DNA of 34,104 nt from an uncultured Eubacteriales bacterium (GTDB taxonomy: Bacteria; Bacillota; Clostridia; Christensenellales; Aristaeellaceae). Position numbers and translations under genes: made by a program. The notes under the pieces are model-generated. The model worked only from the letters and a program-made list of their open reading frames with translations. It searched no databases and had not been told where the DNA came from. The stretch covers positions 1 to 34,104 of the forward strand of contig UQNM01000020.1 of assembly GCA_900542395.1 (NCBI GenBank), given 5' to 3'. This document shows, piece after piece, positions 1 to 7,898 of the stretch (its first letter is position 1; each line of letters opens with the position of its first letter).

Positions 1-1
1 G

Positions 2-98
2 GAAAGCCCTTTGGTGGGGCGATGGGGCAAAGCCCCATATTCCAAAATGCTTAGACATTTGTTTCTTGAAATGTTCGGTTTAAGCTTGACAGCTCCTT
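2..98. repeat. Truncated copy of the GGAGCTGTCA palindromic element
   Basis: This stretch is nearly identical to 4839-4936, the right half of a complete inverted-repeat element at 4722-4934. It ends in AGCTTGACAGCTCC, the terminal inverted repeat, and contains the small hairpin GGGGCAAAGCCCC. The window edge cuts off the left part. It abuts the stop codon of the anSME-like gene, so it may also help end that transcript. Confidence 0.8.
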
Positions 99-1192
99 AG
101 TCTGTTTTTTGGAGCGCCTTAGCCATTTCCCGCATACGGGGATAGGCATATTCAAAGAAGGCGGCGTGTACGCCGCACCAACGGTTCAGTCCGGTTTCGG
201 GAACACGTTCGCGCTTGCAGCCGTTGCGGCACAGGGAATACCAGCGGCATGCGCGGCAGGCGGCGGGGACGGGCAGAGATTCCGCGAGGAAGGCCTGTTC
301 CCGCTCACCCGTGAGCATTCGCCGGAGAGAATCGTCGGAAATGCTGCCGAGCTTCCAGGCGTCCAGCGCGTAGAAATCGCAGGGATAAACGCTTCCGTCG
401 CTTTCGATGACGAGGCTCGGACCGCAGCGCCCGACCATCGCGCAGTTTTCCGGCGGCATGCCCATGAGCATGGCGATCCAGTTGTCAAAATTGCGGATGG
501 AGACGGGGCGTCCCTCGGTATAAGCCAGATGATAGCGGTCAAAGGTTTCTTTCAGAAAGGCGAGATAGGCTTCGCCGCTCAGGGAGTAATCCCGCGTCTG
601 CCCGTCCAGGCCGTCGAGGCAGGGGATGAATTGGATGTATTCATACGGAGCCAGCGCATCAAAGACCTCGGACGGACGCTTGGCCACTTCGCCGTTGACG
701 ACGCACAGCACGTTGACGCTTACGCCGGCCTCGCGCAGGCGCTCGATGGTCTTGCGGACGACGGACGCGGTAGGGCGACCCGCCGCGTCGGGGCGCATCA
801 GGTCATGCGTCTGCGCCGTTCCATCCAGCGAAACGCCGACGAGAAAATGTTCTTTGGCAAAGAAGGCGATCATTTCGTCGGAAAGGTCATAGCCGTTGGT
901 CTGCACCGCGTTGGTTATGCGAAGGGCGCGCGTGTTGTATTTTTGCTCAAGCTGAACGAGCCGCTCAAAAAAAGGGAGGCCGATCAGCGTGGGCTCGCCC
1001 CCCTGAAACAAAATGCACGGCGGAATCGGCGGAACGGATGACGCGACGCACCGTGACGTCGAGCAGCGCGTCGCTCATGCGGGGGGATATGGCGACCTCG
1101 CGGCGCTTCATTTCGTCGGCATAGAAGCAATAACGGCACCGCATGTTGCAGGCGCCGGATACGGGCTTAATCATCACGGTAATCGGCGGCAT
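97..1192 (-). pseudogene. Anaerobic sulfatase maturase-like radical SAM/SPASM protein, frameshifted
   Basis: Radical SAM enzymes of this family (anSME, COG0641) oxidise a Cys or Ser in sulfatases to formylglycine, or modify peptides. Two overlapping reading frames make up one gene. The N-terminal frame (965-1192) begins MPPITVMIKPVSGACNMRC and carries the CxxxCxxC iron-sulfur motif (CNMRCRYC). The C-terminal frame (97-1011) continues at FQGGEPTLIG, a conserved anSME segment, and ends in a Cys-rich SPASM domain (CGPSL, YPCDFY, CRACRWYSLCRNGC). The frames join near 1004-1014 and need a net -2 or +1 change. Start ATG 1192 follows AAGGGAG. No sulfatase lies in the window, so the substrate is unknown. 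Whether this is a true pseudogene or a sequence error cannot be told here. Confidence 0.85.
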
Positions 1193-1230
1193 AAACGATT
1201 CTCCCTTGGCATGTGAAATGATACGATTCC

Positions 1231-1239
1231 ATTATAGCA
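1231..1239 (-). promoter_or_regulatory. Extended -10 promoter of the radical SAM gene
   Basis: On the minus strand the sequence reads TGC-TATAAT, an extended -10 element about 40 bases upstream of the start codon. No good -35 is seen. The same TGCTATAAT core recurs upstream of the FMN riboswitch and the metallophosphoesterase. Confidence 0.6.
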
Positions 1240-1429
1240 TATTCCTCAAGGGCGATAAAGCGAAAATGGAATAACGCGAGCATTGAGATGATGAATCCAA
1301 ACTTCAGCGGTGCGGATTCGTAGATTTTTCTGCCGGGGGCGCGCCTGTGTTTTGATGCCTAGCCTGTGACGAAGGTTTACGATGCGAAGCAATCGTATCA
1401 TCTGCTGATGCGCCGAACGATAAGACGCT

Positions 1430-2734
1430 TCAATCGGCCTCCTCGGAGGCGGGCTGATTGGTCATAATGCGGATGATCTCGCGATCGGTTTCACGCATGC
1501 CGAGCCGACCGAGGCGGCCGATGTTGCGAATGGTTTCCTCCACACCTTTGGTAACGATGCCGTCACCGCCGCGGAACTGCTGTCCGCTGCGGAACATGCT
1601 GTAACCGACGAGACCCGCATCCACGGCGGCGGAGATTTTAGCCGCGCAGGAGGCTTTTGCACCGTCGCAGATCATGCCCGAGACAATGGCCAGCGAATTG
1701 ACAAGCGTATGTGCGATTTCGCGGAATCCGCCGCCGTGGAGATAAGCGATGGCGGCGCCTGCGCTGCATCCCGCGCTGACAGCGCCGCAATAGGCGCTCA
1801 GCCGGCCGATGCCGGTTTTGAGATGGATGGTCAGCAGGTCGGAAAGAAGCACGGCGCGCACCATTTGGTCGCGGCTGACGTTCAATTCCTTGGCATATTC
1901 TACCACCGGGACGGAGGCGGTGATGCCTTGATTGCCGCTGCCGGAGACGATGATGACCGGCATTTCGCAACCGCTCATGCGTGCGTCGGAGCCTGCCGCG
2001 GCCATATAACGGGCGCGGGAATAGATGCCGACGCCGTAATGCTCCTTGAGCACGGAGCCGATATTCGCGCCCCAGCTATGCCGCATGCCTTCTTCAGCGA
2101 TGGCGTAGTTGTAGTCGATCTGGCGCTCGATCAGCGCCCGAACGTCTTCCAAATTGCAGGTGGAGGCGAAGTCGAGCACCCCTTCTACGGACAGGCAGGA
2201 GCGATCCGTCAGCATGTCACGCGCGCTGTCGGATAGCACCTCGCCGCTCTGAAACAGCACTTCGCCGTTTTTCTCGATATAGACGATATGCGTGTGATAA
2301 TCCGAAATGCGGAGCTTGACATGATTGTTTCCGGCGCGAAGGGTAATCAAGATATCGAAGACTTTGTCGCCTTCAGCAGGTTTGACGACGATGGGGTGAT
2401 CGGCCAGATACACGCGAATTTCGGCGCGCTGCGCGGGCGTTACCTCGCTGATGACCTCTAGAATTTTGTCGGATTGGCCTGCGACGATGCCGGCCGCAGC
2501 CGCCGCTTCGATGCCCTTGAGGCTGTTGGTGTTGGGCACGACGACGCTCTTGACGTTTTTGATGATGTTGCCGCTGGCCTCCACCAGAACGGATTCCGGC
2601 AGTACGCCCAGAAGCTCGCGAGCCTTAGCCGCGCCGTATGCGATGGCGATCGGCTCGGTGCAGCCTGTTGCCGGAACGAGCTCCTCCTGCAAAATTTTCA
2701 GGTAGTTGCCGTAACGGGGATCAGATGAAAGCAT
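1430..2734 (-). CDS. L-cysteine desulfidase / UPF0597 (CyuA-like) family protein
   Basis: The 434-aa product matches the COG3681 family, whose studied members are oxygen-sensitive iron-sulfur enzymes that split L-cysteine into pyruvate, ammonia and sulfide. Family signatures seen are the N-terminal VPATGCTEPIAIAYGAAKA (about residues 20-38), the glycine-rich VSGSGNQGITASVPV in the middle, and the conserved cysteines in the SAYCGAVSAGCSAGAA and GMICDGAKASCAAK segments, which in the family hold the 4Fe-4S cluster. Length is normal for the family. ATG 2734 is preceded by AGGAGG at good distance. A minus-strand promoter at 2891-2920 leaves a leader of about 150 bases. The cytosolic cysteine-degrading role is family knowledge; serine dehydratase-like activity on another amino acid is possible. 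Confidence 0.85.
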   Translation of the reverse strand: MLSSDPRYGNYLKILQEELVPATGCTEPIAIAYGAAKARELLGVLPESVLVEASGNIIKNVKSVVVPNTNSLKGIEAAAAAGIVAGQSDKILEVISEVTPAQRAEIRVYLADHPIVVKPAEGDKVFDILITLRAGNNHVKLRISDYHTHIVYIEKNGEVLFQSGEVLSDSARDMLTDRSCLSVEGVLDFASTCNLEDVRALIERQIDYNYAIAEEGMRHSWGANIGSVLKEHYGVGIYSRARYMAAAGSDARMSGCEMPVIIVSGSGNQGITASVPVVEYAKELNVSRDQMVRAVLLSDLLTIHLKTGIGRLSAYCGAVSAGCSAGAAIAYLHGGGFREIAHTLVNSLAIVSGMICDGAKASCAAKISAAVDAGLVGYSMFRSGQQFRGGDGIVTKGVEETIRNIGRLGRLGMRETDREIIRIMTNQPASEEAD

Positions 2735-2758
2735 AACCGTACCTCCTGAACAATGATG

Positions 2759-2842
2759 TTAAAGTATGGTGAGTTCTTTGGAAAGCGTATTGAGACTCTG
2801 AACGCCGTTTTCGCCCATGACCAGCAGATAATGCCCGTTCAT
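2759..2842 (-). other. Possible leader ORF or gene remnant before the cysteine desulfidase gene
   Basis: The 27-codon frame MNGHYLLVMGENGVQSLNTL... lies in the transcribed leader. The frame stays open upstream (towards 2890) without a start or ribosome site and reads like ordinary protein (GIILYSDLKRVKSAA). It may be the tail of a decayed gene or a regulatory leader peptide. The ATG has no clear Shine-Dalgarno sequence. Weak call. Confidence 0.25.
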
Positions 2843-2890
2843 GGCAGCCGATTTCACTCTTTTCAAATCTGAGTAGAGGATGATACCTTC

Positions 2891-2920
2891 ATTTTATCAA
2901 ATCCTTTGTTTCCCCGTCAA
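2891..2920 (-). promoter_or_regulatory. Sigma-A promoter of the cysteine desulfidase gene
   Basis: Minus-strand TTGACG (2915-2920) and TAAAAT (2891-2896) are separated by 18 bases. Transcription would begin near 2884. Confidence 0.6.
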
Positions 2921-2977
2921 CCGCAAAGGCGGGCGGCGCGCACAAAAAATGGGGAAATGACCGAAGGAAAGAGCGGA

Positions 2978-3006
2978 TAGACAGATAGGTGAAAATATGT
3001 TACAAT
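2978..3006 (+). promoter_or_regulatory. Sigma-A promoter of the alarmone synthetase gene
   Basis: TAGACA (2978-2983), a 17-base spacer and TACAAT (3001-3006). It is divergent from the minus-strand promoter at 2891-2920. Confidence 0.65.
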
Positions 3007-3055
3007 TATCGTATCAAAAAAATGGGCGACAATGCCTGTAAAGGTGAGCAAGGCC

Positions 3056-3742
3056 ATGAGAAATAACGAATTAAGGGGCCCGACGGCCATTGATACGGAT
3101 ATCATTCCATCCGACAGCGAGCACGTTTTTGCCCAAGAGGCGCTCTATCAGGAAGCGATGATGCGCTATCATTGCGCGATTTTGGAGATGCGCACCAAGC
3201 TGGAGGTGCTCTCCAAGGACATGACGGTGCGGTATCGGAGAAACCCGATCGAGTTTATCGAAAGCAGGCTGAAAAAGCCGTCCTCCATCGCGCGAAAGCT
3301 CAAGAAGATGGGGCTTGAGGTGACGGTGGACAACATGACGCAGCACCTGTCGGACATCGCGGGGATTCGCGTGCTGTGCGCGTACATCGACGACATCTAT
3401 GAAATCGCGCGGATGCTGGCGCGGCAGAAGGACGTTCGGATCATCACGGTCAAGGACTACATCAAAGTGCCGAAGGACAATGGATACAGGAGCTATCACC
3501 TGATCGTCGAAATCCCGGTGTATTTCAGCGACAAGGTGCGGCCGGTGCGATGCGAAATTCAGATCCGCACGATTGCAATGGACTTCTGGGCGACGCTCGA
3601 CCACGATATGCAGTATAAAAAGCAGGTGGAGGACAGCGAGGCCATCATGCGGGAGCTGCGGGAATGTGCTGACGTGATCCATCAGACGGACGAAAAGATG
3701 ATGCGGCTGCGCGAGAGAATCCACCGAATCGACCCGGAATAA
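3056..3742 (+). CDS. Small alarmone synthetase (RelQ/YjbM-like, RelA/SpoT synthetase domain)
   Basis: A single-domain GTP pyrophosphokinase of 228 aa that would transfer pyrophosphate from ATP to GTP or GDP to make (p)ppGpp. The synthetase signature is complete: RLKKPSSIARK (71-81), the metal-binding DIAGIRV (100-106), KDYIKVPKDNGYRSYH (133-148) and EIQIRT (167-172) with the catalytic Glu. No HD hydrolase, TGS or ACT domain is present, so it is a SAS and not a long Rel. ATG 3056 is preferred over ATG 3032 because AAGGTGAG sits seven bases before it, while 3032 has no ribosome site. The gene appears to be monocistronic with its own promoter. Confidence 0.92.
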   Translation: MRNNELRGPTAIDTDIIPSDSEHVFAQEALYQEAMMRYHCAILEMRTKLEVLSKDMTVRYRRNPIEFIESRLKKPSSIARKLKKMGLEVTVDNMTQHLSDIAGIRVLCAYIDDIYEIARMLARQKDVRIITVKDYIKVPKDNGYRSYHLIVEIPVYFSDKVRPVRCEIQIRTIAMDFWATLDHDMQYKKQVEDSEAIMRELRECADVIHQTDEKMMRLRERIHRIDPE

Positions 3743-3776
3743 ACGACGGATAAATTTAACAAAAAGCAAAATATAA

Positions 3777-3805
3777 TTGACAATTCGGCGCGACGCGCAT
3801 ATAAT
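3777..3805 (+). promoter_or_regulatory. Perfect-consensus sigma-A promoter upstream of the DUF951 gene
   Basis: TTGACA (3777-3782), exactly 17 bases, TATAAT (3800-3805). It is the upstream member of a tandem pair with 3830-3858. Confidence 0.75.
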
Positions 3806-3825
3806 GGTTTTGCCACCGGAGGTTT

Positions 3826-3867
3826 ATGCTTGAAAAGCGGAAAAGCCCCTGCTATAATGGGCGGTGA
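3826..3867 (+). other. Possible 13-aa leader ORF between tandem promoters
   Basis: ATG 3826 follows CGGAGG by a few bases and opens a short frame (MLEKRKSPCYNGR) ending at TGA 3865. Only the transcript from the upstream promoter would contain it. The second promoter lies inside it, so it may be fortuitous. Confidence 0.25.
3830..3858 (+). promoter_or_regulatory. Second sigma-A promoter for DUF951-lepB
   Basis: TTGAAA (3830-3835), 17 bases, TATAAT (3853-3858), starting about 25 bases before the ribosome site AAAGGAGG of the DUF951 gene. Confidence 0.7.
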
Positions 3868-3889
3868 CGCACAAAAGGAGGCGGCAGGC

Positions 3890-4108
3890 ATGGACGAATT
3901 GCAGTTGGGCGATTTGGTGCAGATGCGCAAGACCCACCCCTGCGGCAGCGACAAATGGACGGTGATCCGCGTGGGCGCGGACATCAAAATCCGCTGCTCG
4001 GGCTGCGGGCGCATCGTGATGATGGATCGCGCGGATTTCACCAAGCGCATGAAAAAGGTGATTGAGCACGCGAAAGAGCCGATTCGCGGCACCAACGAGA
4101 CGGATTAA
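3890..4108 (+). CDS. DUF951 family small protein
   Basis: A 72-aa protein of the DUF951 family, widespread in Firmicutes and without an established function. It has the family core: LQLGDLVQMRKTHPCGSDKW near the start, then CSGCGRIVMMDR, giving three Cys that could bind zinc. ATG 3890 is chosen because AAAGGAGG lies eight bases before it; an upstream in-frame start at 3830 falls inside the promoter. It lies 29 bases before signal peptidase I and is probably cotranscribed with it from the tandem promoters. Confidence 0.85.
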   Translation: MDELQLGDLVQMRKTHPCGSDKWTVIRVGADIKIRCSGCGRIVMMDRADFTKRMKKVIEHAKEPIRGTNETD

Positions 4109-4137
4109 AAATTCAAGGAAACGAGGCGCATTTTTTC

Positions 4138-4701
4138 ATGGAGCAGGAAAAGAAAGACAAGAAGAAAAAGGAGAAGCCCAAAAAGAGCTTGAAGCGCGAG
4201 ATTTTTGAATGGGTGATGGTTTTTGTTGTGGCGGCGGCGCTGGCGTTCGTCGTGCGCACGTTCATCTTTGAGCCGGTTCGCGTGGACGGCAGCTCGATGC
4301 TCAACACGCTGGAAGACAGCGAATTTATGATCGCGACGAAGTTTGACTATCTGATGGGCGACCCGGAGCGGTTTGACATCGTGATCTGCGATTACCCGAA
4401 CACGGACGACGGCATGTATCGCGTCAAGCGCGTGATCGGTCTGCCGGGCGAAACGATCTTGTTGAGAAAAGGCGAATTGTATGTGAACGGCGAACACATC
4501 GAGCAGCAGTTCGATATGACGCCTAACGAGACGGACTTCGGGCCGTTCCCTGTGCCTGAGGGGAAATATTTCGTGATGGGCGACAACCGCAACAACAGCA
4601 AGGACAGCCGCCAAGTCGGCGCGCTGGAGCGCAAGATGATCAAGGGACATGTGCGCTGCGTGGTTTTCCCGCTGAACAAGGCGAGAATTTTGGGCGAATA
4701 A
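4138..4701 (+). CDS. lepB: Signal peptidase I
   Basis: The 187-aa membrane-anchored serine protease cleaves signal peptides from exported proteins. A very Lys-rich cytosolic N-terminus (residues 4-20) is followed by one transmembrane helix (about 23-43). The catalytic Ser53 lies in VDGSSML and the general base Lys97 in YRVKRVIGLPGE. The C-terminal box MGDNRNNSKDSR is intact. SMLNT replaces the more usual SMEPT after the catalytic serine. It is the short Gram-positive SipS-type form. The ribosome site is weak (AAGGAAACGAGG), perhaps relying on coupling to DUF951 just upstream. Substrates in the window could include the secreted metallophosphoesterase and the 32-34 kb secreted proteins. Confidence 0.93.
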   Translation: MEQEKKDKKKKEKPKKSLKREIFEWVMVFVVAAALAFVVRTFIFEPVRVDGSSMLNTLEDSEFMIATKFDYLMGDPERFDIVICDYPNTDDGMYRVKRVIGLPGETILLRKGELYVNGEHIEQQFDMTPNETDFGPFPVPEGKYFVMGDNRNNSKDSRQVGALERKMIKGHVRCVVFPLNKARILGE

Positions 4702-4721
4702 ATTTTAAGCGAATAAGAAAC

Positions 4722-4934
4722 GGAGCTGTCAAGCTAACAACACCGGCATTTCAAGAATAAAACGAGGTATTGCGCCCGAAGGTTTCCAAAGAGGTTTTCG
4801 GCTGTTGCCGCCGGTGGCGGAAACAAACAGCAGAAAACGAAAGCCCTTTGGTGGGGCGATGGGGCAAAGCCCCATATCCAAACAATGCTTAGATATTTGT
4901 TTCTTGAAATATTCGGTTTGAGCCTGACAGCTCC
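4722..4934. repeat. Complete 213-bp inverted-repeat (MITE-like) element
   Basis: The ends GGAGCTGTCAAGCT (4722-4735) and AGCCTGACAGCTCC (4921-4934) are inverted repeats with one mismatch, and pairing continues imperfectly for about 35 bases with a shared ATTTCAAGAA. Inside are a GC-rich module (4801-4830) also found inverted at 10425-10453, and a GGGGCAAAGCCCC hairpin. The right half is duplicated at 2-98. No ORF is present, so any movement would depend on enzymes from elsewhere. It lies between lepB and the ADH terminator. Confidence 0.75.
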
Positions 4935-4949
4935 TTTATTGATATATGG

Positions 4950-4984
4950 AAAAATGCGAAAAGCCGCCCGCGTGAGCGGGCGGC
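4950..4984 (-). terminator. Rho-independent terminator of the alcohol dehydrogenase gene
   Basis: A perfect 9-bp stem, GCCGCCCGC/GCGGGCGGC with a 4-base loop, followed on the minus strand by TTTTCGCATTTTT. It lies about 35 bases past the ADH stop. Confidence 0.85.
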
Positions 4985-5019
4985 TGTCGCTTTGCAGACT
5001 TTGGCGGAGCGAACAAGAA

Positions 5020-6201
5020 TCAGTGATTGGCCATCTTGTAGATCGCCAGCATGTCGGATTCATCCAGACGCTTGGCGGAACCGAGCAGGCCGCCGACGGC
5101 AATCTTGCACTTGCGCGCCAGCTCGCAAAGCTGCGCCTCGGTGGGATGAACGCCCAGCTCGCTGAAACTGGTGGGCATGTGGATGGAGCGGAAGAAATCC
5201 TCCATGTTCTCGATGCCGCGAAGGGCGGTTTCATCATCGGACAGGCCGGCCTCCACGCCCATGACGTTGCGCGCGAAGCGAACGAAGCGCGGCAGGCAGT
5301 TCTTGTAGACATAGCGCGCCCAGCTCCCCCAAATCGCGGTGAGCCCCGCGCCGTGCGCCACATCGAACATGCCGCCCAGCTCGTGCTCAAGGCGGTGGGA
5401 GGCGAAGTCGCTCTCGCTGTGGCCGCAGCCGGTCAGGCCGTTATGGGAGAGGCTGCCCGCCCACATGACCTCGGCGCGCGCGTCGTAATTCTTGGGATCG
5501 TCGCGGAGGATGACGGCCTGCGCCATGACGGTGCGCAGAAGCCCCTCGGCGATGCTGTCCGTGATTTCCAGAGAATCGCCCTGCGTGAAATAGCGTTCCA
5601 TGGTGTGCATGAGGATATCGGCGCAGCCGCAGGCGGTCTGGTAATCCGGCAGGGTCATGGTCAGCTCCGGGTTCATAATGGCGAACTTCGGGCGGCAGAT
5701 TTCGTTGTTATAGCCGCGCTTGATGCCGCCTTCCTCCTTGGTGATGACGGAGGAATTGCTCATTTCGCTGCCGGAGGCGGCGATGGTCAGCACCACGCCG
5801 ATGGGCGTGCAGCCCTCCGCCTTGCGCGTGTGATCGTACAGATCCCACACGTCGCCATCCATGCACAGGCCGTAGCCGATGGCCTTGGCGGAGTCGATGA
5901 CGCTGCCGCCGCCGACGGCGAGGATGAAATCAACGCCTTCTTTTTTGCACAGGTCGATGCCCTGATAGACGAGGGACAGATGCGGATTGGGGACGACGCC
6001 GCCGAGCTGGACGTGCGCGACGCCCGCCGCATCGAGGGACGCTTCGATTTGATCGAGCAGGCCGCTGCGGCGCGCGCTCTGGCCGCCGAAATGAACCAGA
6101 ACCTTTTTGCAGCCCTGCGCGCGGACGAGGTCGCCGACCTGCCGCTGGGTATCGCGGCCGAAATAGACATGGGTGGGCGTGTAAAATTCAAAATTGCTCA
6201 T
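5020..6201 (-). CDS. Iron-containing alcohol dehydrogenase (butanol dehydrogenase / YqhD-like)
   Basis: A 393-aa group III (Fe-ADH) enzyme that interconverts aldehydes and alcohols with NAD(P)H in the cytosol, typical of fermentative clostridia. The nucleotide-binding GGGSVIDSAK is at residues 97-106. The four metal ligands of the family are recognisable as Asp195, His199, His273 and His283 (ADILMH, HRLEHELG, DVAHGAG). Overall layout resembles BdhA/YqhD more than AdhE. The start MSNFEF at 6201 is preferred because GGAGG lies directly before it; the ATG at 6216 overlaps that ribosome site. It lies 35 bases downstream of a small unknown gene on the same strand and has a strong terminator. The physiological substrate is not visible from sequence. 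Confidence 0.93.
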   Translation of the reverse strand: MSNFEFYTPTHVYFGRDTQRQVGDLVRAQGCKKVLVHFGGQSARRSGLLDQIEASLDAAGVAHVQLGGVVPNPHLSLVYQGIDLCKKEGVDFILAVGGGSVIDSAKAIGYGLCMDGDVWDLYDHTRKAEGCTPIGVVLTIAASGSEMSNSSVITKEEGGIKRGYNNEICRPKFAIMNPELTMTLPDYQTACGCADILMHTMERYFTQGDSLEITDSIAEGLLRTVMAQAVILRDDPKNYDARAEVMWAGSLSHNGLTGCGHSESDFASHRLEHELGGMFDVAHGAGLTAIWGSWARYVYKNCLPRFVRFARNVMGVEAGLSDDETALRGIENMEDFFRSIHMPTSFSELGVHPTEAQLCELARKCKIAVGGLLGSAKRLDESDMLAIYKMANH

Positions 6202-6236
6202 GGGTAGAACCTCCAATTATAAAATCGAATGTAGAA

Positions 6237-6458
6237 TCAGGGGTGCGCCAGTTCCGCTCTGGAAAAGACGAGGGGGCGCGAAAAGGGCAGGCGGCTCTGC
6301 CGGACGACGATTTTGGAATCCGCCGCGGCGACCGCGAGCTGAAGGGGAGCCCCGCGCTTTTGGGCGACGAACAGCGAGGTCGGCCCATCGGCGGGCAGAA
6401 GACCGGCGGCCTCGGCGCGAACGAGCAGATCGAGCACCTGCTGGCGAGTGAGTTTCAT
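6237..6458 (-). CDS. Unknown 73-aa protein upstream of Fe-ADH
   Basis: I do not recognise this protein. ATG 6458 is preceded by AGGAGG at seven bases, an excellent ribosome site. The product begins MKLTRQQVLDLLVRAEAAG, has a helical N-terminal third, then LFVAQKRGAPLQLAVAAADS and a basic C-terminus ending ELAHP. No Cys, no signal peptide and no membrane segment are seen. The frame is embedded at the end of a very long spurious antisense ORF, so an automatic caller could miss it. Its position 35 bases ahead of the ADH gene, both with good ribosome sites, suggests one operon. Confidence 0.65.
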   Translation of the reverse strand: MKLTRQQVLDLLVRAEAAGLLPADGPTSLFVAQKRGAPLQLAVAAADSKIVVRQSRLPFSRPLVFSRAELAHP

Positions 6459-6528
6459 AGATAACCTCCTAAACACCACACCCAGAAAACATTTCGACGG
6501 TTTCACGCTTTTTTCCTGCCGAACGGGA

Positions 6529-6557
6529 TTGATTTTTTTGGACGATTCAAGTATGAT
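6529..6557 (+). promoter_or_regulatory. Sigma-A promoter of malic enzyme
   Basis: TTGATT (6529-6534), 17 bases, TATGAT (6552-6557). A small hairpin, GGGGCAGCGCCCC at 6579-6591, lies in the leader just before the ribosome site AAAGGA. Confidence 0.7.
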
Positions 6558-6608
6558 GGGGGACGTTGGGAATATTTGGGGCAGCGCCCCAAGAAAGGAC
6601 GTTCTTTT

Positions 6609-7781
6609 ATGGATATCAAGCAGGAAGCGTTGAAAAAGCACTACGAGTGGCAGGGGAAAATCGAAATCACGCCGCGCGCCCATGTCACCAACAGCGAGGA
6701 GCTCTCCCTCGCGTATACGCCGGGCGTGGCCGAACCGTGCCTCGCGATTCGCGACGATTATGAAAAGAGCTATCTGCTCACGCGGCGGGCGAACATGGTC
6801 GCCGTCATCACGGACGGCTCGGCGATCCTCGGTCTGGGCGATATCGGCCCGGAGGCAGGCATGCCGGTCATGGAGGGCAAGTGCGTGCTCTTCAAGGAAT
6901 TCGCTGGCGTGGACGCCTTCCCCCTGTGCGTGCGCACGAAGGACGTGGACGAACTGGTGCGGACGATCTACCTGATTTCCGGCAGCTTCGGCGGCATCAA
7001 TCTGGAAGACATCGCCGCGCCGCGCTGCTTTGAGGTCGAGCGCAGGCTGAAGGAAATCTGCGATATTCCCGTCTTCCATGACGATCAGCACGGAACGGCC
7101 GTCGTCGTCGCGGCGGCGCTGCTCAACGCGCTGAAGGTCGTCGGCAAGACGATGGAGACGGCGAAGGTGGTCATCAACGGCGCGGGCAGCGCGGGCGTGG
7201 CCATCGGCAAGCACCTGATGAACCTCGGCGTGAAGGACCTGATTATGGTGGATCGGTTCGGTATTCTCTGCGAGGGCATGGAGGGGCTGAACCCGGCGCA
7301 CGAGGAGATGAGCCGCCGGACGAACCCGCGCCGCATCACCGGCACGCTGGCCGACGCGATGCGCGGGGCGGATGTGTTCATCGGCGTGAGCGCGCCGGGC
7401 GTGGTGACGCGCGAGATGGTCGCGAGCATGAACGCGGGCGCGTGCGTGTTCCCGATGGCGAACCCCGTTCCGGAAATCCACCCGGACGAGGCGCTGGCGG
7501 CGGGCGCGGCGGTTGTCGGCAGCGGCCGCAGCGACTACAAAAACCAGATCAACAACGTGCTGGCGTTCCCCGGCATTTTCCGCGGCGCGCTCGATTGCCG
7601 CGCCAAGGACATCAACGAGGCGATGAAGGTTGCGGCGAGCTACGCGATTGCGGGGCTTGTGGCCGAGGACGAGCTGAGCGCGGATTACATCATCCCCAAG
7701 GCGTTTGACAAGCGCGTCGGCCCGGCGGTCGCCGAGGCGGTGGCGAAGGCGGCGCGGGAAACCGGCGCGGCGCGAATCTGA
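6609..7781 (+). CDS. NAD(P)-dependent malic enzyme (short bacterial form)
   Basis: A 390-aa enzyme that oxidatively decarboxylates malate to pyruvate. Visible family features are Tyr36 in SLAYTPGVAEP, catalytic Lys91 in VMEGKCVLFKE, metal ligands Glu133-Asp134 and Asp159 (NLEDIAAPRC, HDDQHGTAV), and the dinucleotide fold GAGSAG (191-196). The short length without a phosphotransacetylase domain matches the Bacillus YtsJ/MaeA-like class. ATG 6609 has AAAGGA nine bases upstream; the in-frame ATG at 6576 precedes that site and would add unrelated residues. It is a single gene with its own promoter. Cofactor preference cannot be decided by eye. Confidence 0.93.
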   Translation: MDIKQEALKKHYEWQGKIEITPRAHVTNSEELSLAYTPGVAEPCLAIRDDYEKSYLLTRRANMVAVITDGSAILGLGDIGPEAGMPVMEGKCVLFKEFAGVDAFPLCVRTKDVDELVRTIYLISGSFGGINLEDIAAPRCFEVERRLKEICDIPVFHDDQHGTAVVVAAALLNALKVVGKTMETAKVVINGAGSAGVAIGKHLMNLGVKDLIMVDRFGILCEGMEGLNPAHEEMSRRTNPRRITGTLADAMRGADVFIGVSAPGVVTREMVASMNAGACVFPMANPVPEIHPDEALAAGAAVVGSGRSDYKNQINNVLAFPGIFRGALDCRAKDINEAMKVAASYAIAGLVAEDELSADYIIPKAFDKRVGPAVAEAVAKAARETGAARI

Positions 7782-7846
7782 ACGCGGACAGCGAAAAAGA
7801 GAAAACAAGCATAATTTGACCAACTTTGTTTTTTCGGCTGAAATCC

Positions 7847-7875
7847 TTGTATTTTCCGAAAAAACGGTGTACAAT
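7847..7875 (+). promoter_or_regulatory. Sigma-A promoter of the G3E GTPase pair
   Basis: TTGTAT (7847-7852), 17 bases, TACAAT (7870-7875), about 115 bases before the first GTPase. I see no clear Zur-type palindrome near it. Confidence 0.65.
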
Positions 7876-7898
7876 ATGCTTTTGGAATCGGGCGGGCG

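Noticed and set aside
1378..1400. TACGAT/ATCGTA inverted repeat after the cysteine desulfidase gene
   Set aside because: Short stem, no T run on the minus strand; could be chance.
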